This document shows, piece by piece, positions 1-7,357 of a stretch of DNA of 8,849 bases. The notes below the pieces were generated by a model, which saw only the letters and a list, made by a program, of their open reading frames with translations, made no database searches and had not been told where the DNA came from. Origin of the DNA: Bacteroidota bacterium. GTDB taxonomy: Bacteria; Bacteroidota; Bacteroidia; NS11-12g; UBA955. The stretch's first letter is position 1. Each line of letters opens with the position of its first letter. Where the stretch lies: NCBI GenBank assembly GCA_018969565.1, contig JAGWYC010000069.1, forward strand, positions 1 through 8,849, given 5' to 3'. Both the position numbers and the translations under genes were made by a program.

Positions 1-618
1 CAGTTGCCTTCTGAAATCAAGAAATTTCACCTGCCTTTCGGCTTCAGTAAGCCTGAAAAATCCCTGCTTTACGAGATAATCCAGCAGGGAAGGCGTCACG
101 AATGGGTATGCCTGCTGAAATAGTTCAGGATCACTGCAGGCTGCGGTCTGGTATTCAAAATCGCGCTGTGTGGTAAAATTTGCAATAGCCAATTGCGCAT
201 CGCCTTTATGGTGCAAACGGAAATGCTGGCTGCAGGTATCGGATCCGGCTTCATAGAATAACACATTGCTGTGTCGGCCCCAGCATTTGAAAACCAGTTG
301 GGAATAATCGCTGAATTCAATGCGAAAGCTGCGGTCATAGCCGCTGTCGTGCACGGCTGATACCTGTTTCCCAATCGCGTCTCTGAATTGATTGATGGTG
401 TTCTTGCCGGAATTTCCGCCTTGTTCGGGTATGCTGATGAACAATTGACCGTCTGCCCAGTTCAGCTTCAGGTTACATTGATTCCCCCGGGATTCAAATT
501 CCAGGAGCAGCTCGTCTTTACCGGTGCTGAATGCTTCCGTCAGGAAATACCCGGGCAGCTTTTCAGACAGAAACCGTGCAATGGCCCGCACCGTAAAACT
601 GCTCTGGTAATGATCCAT
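1..618 (-). CDS. NFACT/RqcH-family protein, N-terminal part (runs off the left edge)
   Basis: This frame is open from ATG 618-616 to position 1 with no stop, giving the first 206 residues of a longer protein. I recognise the NFACT N-terminal domain (the fibronectin-binding protein A / RqcH family) by its overall pattern. It has an N-terminal helix, then 'KDELLLEFESRG' at about residues 34-45, and 'HDSGYDRSFRIEF' at residues 90-102, followed by 'LVFKCWGRHSNVLFYE' at about 108-123. The D95-R96 pair aligns with the Asp-Arg pair that in bacterial RqcH is needed to recruit tRNA-Ala for tailing nascent chains on stalled 50S subunits. Family members are cytoplasmic and in this phylum usually over 500 residues, so more than half lies outside the window. 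There is no in-frame ATG, GTG or TTG between the preceding gene's stop and ATG 618, which supports this start. It follows the large secreted-protein gene by 45 bp and is probably functionally unrelated to it. Confidence 0.85.
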   Translation of the reverse strand, partial: MDHYQSSFTVRAIARFLSEKLPGYFLTEAFSTGKDELLLEFESRGNQCNLKLNWADGQLFISIPEQGGNSGKNTINQFRDAIGKQVSAVHDSGYDRSFRIEFSDYSQLVFKCWGRHSNVLFYEAGSDTCSQHFRLHHKGDAQLAIANFTTQRDFEYQTAACSDPELFQQAYPFVTPSLLDYLVKQGFFRLTEAERQVKFLDFRRQL

Positions 619-663
619 GCCACAAATATCAGCATAGCTTTCAGGCTTTGGTGATATTCGTAC

Positions 664-3600
664 TCAGCGCAGCAGTTGTACCAGTCCGCTTTGTACCTGT
701 CTGTACGTTTTGCGGCCTTTGTAATGCAAGGAGTAGGCGTAACAGCCTGTAGGACATTCTTTGCCCATGAATGTGCCGTCCCAGCCCTGATTTGGGTCTG
801 TGCTGCTAAACACCTTTCCTCCCCAGCGGTCATAGATATCAAGCTGATATTCGCGTGCACCGGTGACAGAGGGAAGGAATACTTCATTTAAGCCATTCTT
901 ATTTGGGGTATAGGCATTGGGTATGTAGAGAAGTACCGTATCGGTTACGCAAATCATCAGTTCCGCAGAATCAGCGCAACCGCCATTATTTCGAATCATC
1001 AGCCGAACCCGGTAGTGGTTTGTATCTGTCTGATATACGTGGGAAGGATTATTGCCGGGTATGTAGGGTTCGCTGTTGCCATCGCCGAAATACCAGGTTC
1101 CGCCGGTTCCACCGCTGCTCATATCCATAAAGTACATCTTCGGGTTGATGTTGCTCAGGCAGATTCCATGAGGCGGATTGGTGATGAAGGCAGCATTGAG
1201 TTTCCGGAATCCCGGTATTTCAATAGAAGTATCTTTTTTACACCCGCTGAAGGTATTCACCACACTCACCATGTAACGAGAACCGGCAAGCCCGCGTATG
1301 CTGTCACCTTGCTGAACGGGTTGGGTATTCCAGATATAGCGATAGCTCCCCGGGTAGCTCATGCTTAGTTTGATGTATCCGGGTAAACCGAAACAGGCCG
1401 GAGCGCTGCTGCGTGCTGCAAACCAGGTATTCGGATGCACAAATAATAACCTGCCGGCCGTATCGGGTTTGGAACATCCATCGCTGACGATTACCTGTAT
1501 TGCTGTGCTTGATTTAGGACTGAAGTAGGCCTGATTGGCTCCGGTTAATCCGTTGGACCAGGCGTACTGATAAGCAAATCGGTTTCCGCCCCTGGCGTTT
1601 GCCACAACAAGCAAGGTGACTCCGGGACAAATGCTGTCGCCGGATCCAGTGAATTTCACACGCAGCGTATCGGCCACCACAACATTTTGCTGCAGAAGAC
1701 CCACGCAGGCGCCCTGATTCACTCGATATTCTATCAATTTACTGCCAGAGCCCGACTTCCAGGGATTAAACAGTGGAGTAATTACACCCGGACCGCTAAA
1801 AGTTCCACCTACAGGAACAGCTCTTAGCACATAGGAAGTGTCCTTCAGACAGGGCGCGGTGGGAATACTAACCCAGTTCATTGCCGGAATGGTATCTACC
1901 GTCACAAAAACGGTGTCGTAGCATCCGTATTTGCTCACGTAGATGATGCGGTTTTTCCCTTTTAGGGCGATGACAGGATTGAATAATCCCAGTGCGCTGT
2001 TGCTGATGCCTGTTCCGTAGAAGTTTCCTCCGCTCAGGGTTGTTTTGAGCTTGAATATACCTGAACTGCGGCATACCGCCGTGTCTTTCTGAATACCTGT
2101 TTTCGGACGCACGCAAATCCGCAAACTGTCGCGACAGCCGTTCGCGGTGTAGAAGGCCAGATGCGTCCCATAGCCTGCTGCCGAAGGCTTGAAGAGTCCC
2201 TTAGGATTGGTGATTCCCTTGCCGCTCCAACTGCCCCCGGCAGGGGTGAATTGGGTGAGCGATTTGCTCAACCAGATGCCTGTATCCTGGATACACAAAA
2301 ACAGCGTATCGCGCTTGCCTACCCTTGTGGGCAACAAGGTCAGGTATTTAATATCCGTACATCGGCCGTTGCGGATGGTCAGCGTGTCGGTGAAACTGGT
2401 TTTACCCAGGCCGGTAAAATAAGCCGGGTTGTATTGGGGTTTTGTGGTGTCGGAGATGCCACGGCCCCTCCAGGTATAGCCAAGAGTCGGTCTGAATCCG
2501 CTCAGCGTATAAACACCAGCCTTCGGACAGATGGTATCATACTTGTTTCCGGCATAAATCGGGAGCAGGGTAAGCAGGGTGGTATCCTTGCATCCACCGG
2601 CATTATAGATGATCGTTTTGGTTCCCGGTCCGCCCATTTGCGACGGGTTGACCGTTCCGTAATATCCATTGATCAGACCCGGAAACCAGTTGAAATAAAC
2701 ACCTATTGGATTGAATTGTAATTGATGATAGGTGCTGCTTTCACATGCAGTATCGTATGGTTTGGCCCAGATGGGCGTAACCCGAACGGTTTTGGTGGAC
2801 ACACAACCTTTCCAGGTGTAGGTGAGTTTGTAAGTACCGGCGCTGTCAGGATTGAATATACCATTTGTGGTTACTTTCGGACCGGTCCAGGTGCCCCCGG
2901 TTGGGTATATATGGTAGAGTGCAGAAGGGGGTGTTTTCGGACAAAACAGGTTGTCGCCGTTCCAGATTCCGGTGGAAGTAACCAATACTGTATCGGCGCA
3001 GTTCCCTATCTGATACCAGACTTTAAACGTACCGCCGCCACTTACCGCCGGACTGAAAATACCATTTATGGCATCGGTAATACCTTTTCCCTGCCAGAAT
3101 CCGCCTGCCGGTGAAGCCCTGAGGCGGAAGGGTGCAGAAAGGTAACAAACCATAGTGTCCGGTTGGGCATTCGGCGGCGCCAGAACCGTGATGTCCACCG
3201 TATCGGAAGCAGGTACCGACAATCCGTCGGTAACCCGAAGTATATAACGTGTGGTTGTACCGGGGCAAACCTTGTGAGGGCCGGCGCCGCTGAGGGTTCC
3301 GGGCGTCCAGGTATATACGTAACGCGATGGAGTTCCGCCTGAAACCTTAGCGCGCAGCCAGGTGCAACTGCCGCGGCAAAGGGTGTCGTTATCAGCGCTG
3401 AGTTGCACTTTTAACGGACAATCACTGATGGTAAAGCTGATGCGGCTCTTCAGTGTCCAGATGCTGTCACAGTAATCTTTGTAATACAATGTTGCATCCA
3501 GCGTGTAGGTGCCGCTCATATTCAGCGGATTGGAGAGTTGCAATGTATAGGTGGCGGTACTTCCACCGGTGCAGTTCAACGGCGTAACGGATGTTACAGC

Positions 3601-4152
3601 ACTGCTCACAGGTCCAGAAAGCACAAAACTGCCCGGTTTTACTGAGTCACAAGGGAAGGCTCTGCCCAGCAGAAGGCTCAGGCTCTGCTGCTTACACTTC
3701 GGGGCCGTTTGCAGCGTGAGGGAAGGGGCTGTAATTACCCTCATCTTAGCGCTCCAGGTGGCTTCCCAGCCGGAACAGGCAATGTTCTTATCGCTTTTGA
3801 AGAAGAAGGTGATGAAGCTGTCGGAACTTGTGACCAAACCGGGCCCGCTGCTGCCGGAATATCGGGGTCCGAGTTTCGGCGCGAAGGTGTCTTTCCCGTT
3901 GTAGATTTGCAGGTAGTCGTTGTCTTTTTCGGTGCAGAAGCTCTTGAAGTTGATGCTGATGCTGCTGGCCCCCGGCACGCTGATGGTGAAGATAAACGCC
4001 TCATTATGGTCGTAATCACCCGGAGTTTTTCCCTTTTCGCTGTCTTTGAAGATGCCCGAACAGGCCCTCACCCTGCCATTACTCATGTAATAAGTGTTCT
4101 GCGCCGCCAGAGCCGCAGGACACATCATGGCGATATACAGAAGGTACCTCAT
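664..4152 (-). CDS. Large secreted protein: CUB domain, seven two-Cys Ig-like repeats, PKD domain, CHU_C sorting domain
   Basis: This 1162-residue protein has a signal peptide at about residues 1-17 (cleavage likely after ALA). A CUB-like domain covers about 20-136, and beta-rich linker domains about 140-325. Seven tandem repeats of about 65-83 residues follow at about 332-820. Their core is 'DTxC...GGxWxGxGI...G.FNP...Y...GCxDT'. Two further beta domains cover about 828-980, then a PKD domain at about 985-1070 with 'WYFGDG' at 1020-1025. The last 90 residues ('IPNAYTPNKNGLNE', 'YDRWGGKVF', 'WDGTFMGK', final 'SGLVQLLR') are a typical gliding-motility-associated C-terminal domain, which directs type IX secretion and surface attachment in Bacteroidota. 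I infer an extracellular adhesive or scaffold protein, and no catalytic domain is visible. It is the last gene of the tight operon, starting 1 bp after the preceding stop. The start is clear because the signal peptide follows directly. Confidence 0.93.
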   Translation of the reverse strand: MRYLLYIAMMCPAALAAQNTYYMSNGRVRACSGIFKDSEKGKTPGDYDHNEAFIFTISVPGASSISINFKSFCTEKDNDYLQIYNGKDTFAPKLGPRYSGSSGPGLVTSSDSFITFFFKSDKNIACSGWEATWSAKMRVITAPSLTLQTAPKCKQQSLSLLLGRAFPCDSVKPGSFVLSGPVSSAVTSVTPLNCTGGSTATYTLQLSNPLNMSGTYTLDATLYYKDYCDSIWTLKSRISFTISDCPLKVQLSADNDTLCRGSCTWLRAKVSGGTPSRYVYTWTPGTLSGAGPHKVCPGTTTRYILRVTDGLSVPASDTVDITVLAPPNAQPDTMVCYLSAPFRLRASPAGGFWQGKGITDAINGIFSPAVSGGGTFKVWYQIGNCADTVLVTSTGIWNGDNLFCPKTPPSALYHIYPTGGTWTGPKVTTNGIFNPDSAGTYKLTYTWKGCVSTKTVRVTPIWAKPYDTACESSTYHQLQFNPIGVYFNWFPGLINGYYGTVNPSQMGGPGTKTIIYNAGGCKDTTLLTLLPIYAGNKYDTICPKAGVYTLSGFRPTLGYTWRGRGISDTTKPQYNPAYFTGLGKTSFTDTLTIRNGRCTDIKYLTLLPTRVGKRDTLFLCIQDTGIWLSKSLTQFTPAGGSWSGKGITNPKGLFKPSAAGYGTHLAFYTANGCRDSLRICVRPKTGIQKDTAVCRSSGIFKLKTTLSGGNFYGTGISNSALGLFNPVIALKGKNRIIYVSKYGCYDTVFVTVDTIPAMNWVSIPTAPCLKDTSYVLRAVPVGGTFSGPGVITPLFNPWKSGSGSKLIEYRVNQGACVGLLQQNVVVADTLRVKFTGSGDSICPGVTLLVVANARGGNRFAYQYAWSNGLTGANQAYFSPKSSTAIQVIVSDGCSKPDTAGRLLFVHPNTWFAARSSAPACFGLPGYIKLSMSYPGSYRYIWNTQPVQQGDSIRGLAGSRYMVSVVNTFSGCKKDTSIEIPGFRKLNAAFITNPPHGICLSNINPKMYFMDMSSGGTGGTWYFGDGNSEPYIPGNNPSHVYQTDTNHYRVRLMIRNNGGCADSAELMICVTDTVLLYIPNAYTPNKNGLNEVFLPSVTGAREYQLDIYDRWGGKVFSSTDPNQGWDGTFMGKECPTGCYAYSLHYKGRKTYRQVQSGLVQLLR
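1693..3159 (-). repeat. Seven tandem ~70-residue Ig-like repeats within the large secreted protein
   Basis: At protein level, the core 'GGxWxGxGIxxxxGxFxP' occurs near residues 350, 419, 484 (degenerate), 556 (degenerate), 639, 708 and 782, so the period is 65-83 residues. Every unit carries two cysteines 46-56 residues apart: 336/385, 404/450, 470/521, 542/598, 620/673, 694/744 and 768/816. This suggests one disulfide per unit in an extracellular beta-sandwich. The third and fourth units have lost the GG pair but keep both cysteines and the Asn-Pro. Units are diverged, so this is old duplication rather than a recent DNA-level expansion. Boundaries are approximate. Confidence 0.8.
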
Positions 4153-4153
4153 T

Positions 4154-4597
4154 TCAGCGCCTGATATTGATTAAAGGTGTGGTGATGGTATTGCTCCAGT
4201 TTCCGCTGCGATCTTTGATGCGTAGGGTGAAGGTAGTGGGTTCCACATTGCCGCTGCCCAGAAGAAACAGATTCTTCATGCGCAGCACAAAGCGTCCCTT
4301 GATGTGTACTTTGGCATTGGCCGGGGCCTGCGGTGGTACGAAATAGTAGTCCGGACGGTTGAAGCGGGCATCCTGCACCGAAAGGCTGTTGCTGTCTGGA
4401 TTTAGTGCGCCCAGATCGCCATCGCCATCTTCAAAACGCAGATAGATCCGCAGGCTGTCTTTAAACTGTACAATATTGGTACTGTTCACACTGTCCAGCG
4501 TGATGAAGGGCACCGGGTTTGGCGTGTAAGGCGCTTCTTTCCCGCAGGAAATCAAAGCGGCGAAAAGGAGGAAACTGAATATATAGCGCAGCATCAT
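4154..4597 (-). CDS. Small envelope lipoprotein with acidic EDGDGDLG loop
   Basis: Reading from ATG 4597 gives 147 residues. The hydrophobic leader ends in a lipobox (LIS-C18), so the mature protein is predicted to be lipid-anchored at Cys18. The only clear motif is 'FEDGDGDLG' at residues 55-63, an acidic loop that recurs in Bacteroidota lipoproteins and resembles Ca2+-binding loops; calcium binding is inferred, not shown. The rest is predicted beta-rich, ending in 'FTLRIKDRSGNWSN', as in an Ig-like sandwich. I do not recognise a named family. The start codon overlaps the upstream cytochrome-like gene's stop as ATGA, indicating translational coupling; a second ATG at 4594 is equally possible. 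The longer frame extending upstream to 4699 is rejected because it buries the leader. Its position between the cytochrome-like lipoprotein and the large secreted protein suggests an accessory subunit. Confidence 0.85.
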   Translation of the reverse strand: MMLRYIFSFLLFAALISCGKEAPYTPNPVPFITLDSVNSTNIVQFKDSLRIYLRFEDGDGDLGALNPDSNSLSVQDARFNRPDYYFVPPQAPANAKVHIKGRFVLRMKNLFLLGSGNVEPTTFTLRIKDRSGNWSNTITTPLINIRR

Positions 4598-5526
4598 ACC
4601 AGACGAATGGCCAGATATTTCTTGAGATAAAAAAGGGCATCGCTGTTGGGAATAAGCGAATTGCCATTGACCCCGTCGCTGATGTTCAGTTGCAGCCAAA
4701 TCACATCACCCTGCTTCCAGTTACTGGTGTTGAGCATGAAGCGGTACAGATATGTTTCATTTTGTCCGTACACCGATTTAAACACCTTTCCCGGAGCAGC
4801 TTTGATGAGCGGCTGAGCGTTTGTGGCTACATAGTTGCCCGGGTCCAGGCTGAAGTTGATGTTCCCGTTGTTCAGCGCATCTTGTGTGCTCTTGTCATCA
4901 GCAAAGCAAATCCACAATTCGGCATTGCTGCCGGCAGGAACCTGAATAGGCTCGTAGCGGCCCGGACGTGAAGCTTCTATGCCATTCACCAGTACCGTCA
5001 TGCCCAATACCTGTGGAGGCTGGTCGGGCAGGGAAGCGGGATTGCCAAAGGGATCTTTCGCGCCATTGTTGATCCAGGTGCGGATGTTGTTGAGATATTC
5101 TGCCTTTTTTGTGAGCCACTTGCTGCCTGGGTCCACCACCAGCGGCATGATGCCGGAATTCCCGCCGAGGTCCACGGTCAAACGATACCACAACATACTC
5201 AGGTCCGCATTTCCCGGCATAACCCGTGCTGAAAAGCTGCCCGCGCTGTCGTTTTTGATTGGCTTGCGGTAAAGCAATGTGTTGTAGGAACTAGATACAG
5301 TCCTGAAATCGGGTTCAAAAGTGCCATCGTGGCAGCCGCTGTTGGCGCAGGTGGGTTTCAGTATATTGGCGTGAATACCCTGAATGGTATTTGGATCGGG
5401 TGCACTGCTTGTGTCCTTTGGCTGTTGCATGTTGCCATTGTCGAAGGGGTTTTCCGGCCGCTTGCTTTCTTTGGTGCATGAAGCGACACCGATGCCCAAA
5501 ATGGTGTATAGCAGCAATCGCTTCAT
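4594..5526 (-). CDS. Lipoprotein with c-type-cytochrome-like CX4CH motif and C-terminal beta domain
   Basis: This 310-residue protein begins MKRLLLYTILGIGVASC, a lipoprotein leader with Cys17 as the anchor. After a Pro/Asn/Ser-rich linker comes 'IHANILKPTCANSGCHDG' at residues 51-68, whose C60-X4-C65-H66 resembles a covalent haem site with four spacer residues instead of the usual two. 'SGIMPL' (Met127) is a candidate distal haem ligand, and 'IRTWINNGAKD' at 148-158 resembles the closing helix of planctomycete PSCyt1-type cytochrome domains. Residues about 170-310 look like a beta-rich domain that I cannot name. Haem attachment and electron transfer are inferred. The start overlaps the DUF1501 stop as ATGA, a strong sign of coupling. 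The longer upstream frame to 5703 is a low-complexity shadow of the DUF1501 gene and is rejected. Confidence 0.88.
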   Translation of the reverse strand: MKRLLLYTILGIGVASCTKESKRPENPFDNGNMQQPKDTSSAPDPNTIQGIHANILKPTCANSGCHDGTFEPDFRTVSSSYNTLLYRKPIKNDSAGSFSARVMPGNADLSMLWYRLTVDLGGNSGIMPLVVDPGSKWLTKKAEYLNNIRTWINNGAKDPFGNPASLPDQPPQVLGMTVLVNGIEASRPGRYEPIQVPAGSNAELWICFADDKSTQDALNNGNINFSLDPGNYVATNAQPLIKAAPGKVFKSVYGQNETYLYRFMLNTSNWKQGDVIWLQLNISDGVNGNSLIPNSDALFYLKKYLAIRLV

Positions 5527-6863
5527 ATCCGGTCGAATAAAGAGCGGGCCAGGGGGTCCAGCAGACCGGCATTCATCACTTCGTCCTTGATACCCAACGC
5601 ATGGGCAATGGTGGGTACAATATCGGTAAGCCTGCCGCTGGGACTGGTTTCGCTGCCCACTACCAGATCCTGAGGAACATTTGGCCCGGCCATCAGACCC
5701 CATACGCGCAGCGCGTTAGGATCGCTGTGGTCATAGGCATACCAGTCGTTTTCATCCTGTATGGGATTGGGTTTCAGGTTGCGTCCGCATTCCGGTGCTA
5801 CAATCAGCATCGTCTTGCCACTCATTTCAGGAATATTGCGCTGAATCTGATCCCATAGCCACCCCGTGGCGTGGTCGGCGCGATGCAAACTTTGCAGGTA
5901 GCCGGTGAAATTGCTGTGGCAGCCATCCACTGCGCTCATGTTCACCACCAGCACCTTCGGTTTGAAAGCACGCAGCACTTCCGCAGCCATACCGATATTG
6001 AAACTATCACCACCGCCATTCACGGGCGGAAAGGGGATTTGTCCATTGGCCAGGCGGATATACACATCGCGCATCCATTCCTTGATACGGGTGCGCTCTT
6101 CCGGGTTATTACGAACGCTGAGGAACTGTTCCGGGTTGAGACCGAAGTTCTGGTCCAGAAAGTTCTTCATGGCGTACATAGGGGCCAGTTCTTCATCGGA
6201 ATAGGGTTTGGCATTGCTCAGCACATCTTTGCCTGCCGATCCGAAGGTGAGGGGGGCTGCGAAGAAATTACCACCGTATTGCAGCCCGTATGATTCATGT
6301 TCGCTGGAATTGAGCAGGGGCGTGGAGTTGCCGATGGTATTGCCGATGAACCAGCAGTCGGAAGCTTGGTAACCGGCGTGTTTGCGCAGGTATTCGAAGA
6401 TGGTAGGGAAGTTGGGCCGCGCCTTCAGTCCCTGAGCTGTACCCGGATTCCCGGTTATCAGTGTATTCAGGCCCACATAGTGGCCGGCACTTTGGGCGCG
6501 CATTTCCCGAAACAGCGTCCCTTGTTTTTGAAGGGTCTGGCTAAGCAGTCTGGGAATAGGCTGCCCGCCGGCCGTACCACCCGCGGCAGTAGTGCCATAA
6601 GCAATTTTGGAGACCGGCACAGCGCCCTCCAGCAGGTTGTACATAATGTTGCCCGCCGAGTTAACACCTTGACTATCATCAAGATAGCGCTGTAATACGG
6701 CTTCCTGTTGTCGAACGCCTCCGGCAAACATTACCAGCACCACATGATCTGCCAGTGGGGTATTGCTGCGCGCAAACAACCTTCCACCCGGCAAAATGTA
6801 GGGTGCAGCCACTCCGCCAGCCGCAAGCAGGCCTGCTTTCTGTATAAATTCTTTACGCTTCAT
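5523..6863 (-). CDS. DUF1501 family protein (alkaline phosphatase/sulfatase superfamily), predicted exported
   Basis: This protein of 446 residues is in the usual size range for DUF1501. It starts MKRKEFIQKAGLLAAGGVAA, a Tat-like leader with KR in place of the twin arginines. The alkaline phosphatase superfamily fold shows in 'DHVVLVMFAGG' (39-49), in 'GHYVGLNTLITGNPG' (127-141) and in 'FPTIFEYLRK' (152-161). Likely metal ligands sit in the C-terminal half: D313-x-x-H316, D330-H331, E358-C-G-R361 and D378-H379. 'GRLTDIVPTIAHALGI' at 410-425 is typical of sulfatases and phosphatases. I see no obvious nucleophilic Ser or Thr after the first strand, so hydrolase activity is uncertain. DUF1501 proteins are often encoded beside DUF1549/DUF1553 or DUF1800 proteins, and the two upstream lipoproteins may fill that role here. 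It starts 2 bp after the upstream stop and overlaps the next gene by 4 bp. Confidence 0.93.
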   Translation of the reverse strand: MKRKEFIQKAGLLAAGGVAAPYILPGGRLFARSNTPLADHVVLVMFAGGVRQQEAVLQRYLDDSQGVNSAGNIMYNLLEGAVPVSKIAYGTTAAGGTAGGQPIPRLLSQTLQKQGTLFREMRAQSAGHYVGLNTLITGNPGTAQGLKARPNFPTIFEYLRKHAGYQASDCWFIGNTIGNSTPLLNSSEHESYGLQYGGNFFAAPLTFGSAGKDVLSNAKPYSDEELAPMYAMKNFLDQNFGLNPEQFLSVRNNPEERTRIKEWMRDVYIRLANGQIPFPPVNGGGDSFNIGMAAEVLRAFKPKVLVVNMSAVDGCHSNFTGYLQSLHRADHATGWLWDQIQRNIPEMSGKTMLIVAPECGRNLKPNPIQDENDWYAYDHSDPNALRVWGLMAGPNVPQDLVVGSETSPSGRLTDIVPTIAHALGIKDEVMNAGLLDPLARSLFDRI

Positions 6864-6865
6864 AT

Positions 6866-7357
6866 TTAGTAGAAGGAATATTCATCGCTTGCTGCAAAGG
6901 CAGTGTAAACCATCTCCACGCTGGCATCAGGGTTGGCCTGGATGTAATTACGAAACCAGGTTTTTTCTGCTTCACTGGGATAGCGCAGGTAAAAACGTTT
7001 GTAGGTATCCAGCACAAAACTGTCCAACCTTCCGCGCATGTTGTTGTTGGAAGGAATTTGTACCGTGCCCTGATTGAAGTAGTTGCTCAACAACATTTCA
7101 TAGGCCAGCGTGCGGTCGCCGATGCTGTACACCACATTTTGAGTTTTGTACAATTCATTGGGAGATATAGGTTTCTGGTACAGGTTGGTATAAAGGATGC
7201 TGATGTATTCGCTTTCGTTCTTGTTCTTGGTTTTGAGGGTTTTGTCCTCATAAAGTTCCTGATCCAGCAGACCGTAACTAATCCGTTCCTTCTTGGTGCA
7301 GGCCGCTGCCAACAACATCATAAGCAGAGCGTGAAGCATTTTATTTGAACTGTGCAT
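6866..7357 (-). CDS. Small lipoprotein with DUF1549-like helical modules
   Basis: I read this from ATG 7357, giving 163 residues that start MHSSNKMLHALLMMLLAAAC, with Cys20 as the lipid anchor after an AAAC lipobox. ATG 7363 or ATG 7339 are alternatives. I prefer 7357 because it supplies a lysine before the hydrophobic stretch, at the cost of a 17-bp overlap with the upstream gene. Two helical units are visible: 'YISILYTNLYQKPISPNEL' and 'VLDTYKRFYLRYPSEAEK', both of the form Tyr-x3-aromatic/Leu...Pro-Ser/Thr-x2-Glu. The C-terminus 'FAASDEYSFY' matches in style 'ILRTDEYAQFK' at the end of the upstream protein, suggesting the two are related. I do not recognise a named family, and no catalytic residues are apparent. 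It sits 2 bp before the DUF1501 gene and is likely its partner. Confidence 0.85.
   Translation of the reverse strand: MHSSNKMLHALLMMLLAAACTKKERISYGLLDQELYEDKTLKTKNKNESEYISILYTNLYQKPISPNELYKTQNVVYSIGDRTLAYEMLLSNYFNQGTVQIPSNNNMRGRLDSFVLDTYKRFYLRYPSEAEKTWFRNYIQANPDASVEMVYTAFAASDEYSFY

Noticed and set aside
96..374. Minus-strand 92-codon open frame
   Set aside because: It lies inside the NFACT coding region in a different frame and has no recognisable domain.
619..663. Terminator between the large secreted protein and the NFACT gene
   Set aside because: I found no stem followed by a T run in these 45 bases, so read-through into the NFACT gene remains possible.
540..887. Minus-strand 115-codon open frame between the large secreted protein and the NFACT gene
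   Set aside because: It overlaps both the CHU_C domain and the NFACT start in another frame, and both of those have clear family matches.
2161..2721. Plus-strand 186-codon open frame
   Set aside because: It lies antisense to the repeat region of the large secreted protein, has no recognisable domain and reflects the codon bias of the opposite strand.
5871..6293. Plus-strand 140-codon open frame
   Set aside because: It is antisense to the DUF1501 gene, whose conserved motifs cover this stretch, and it has no family resemblance.
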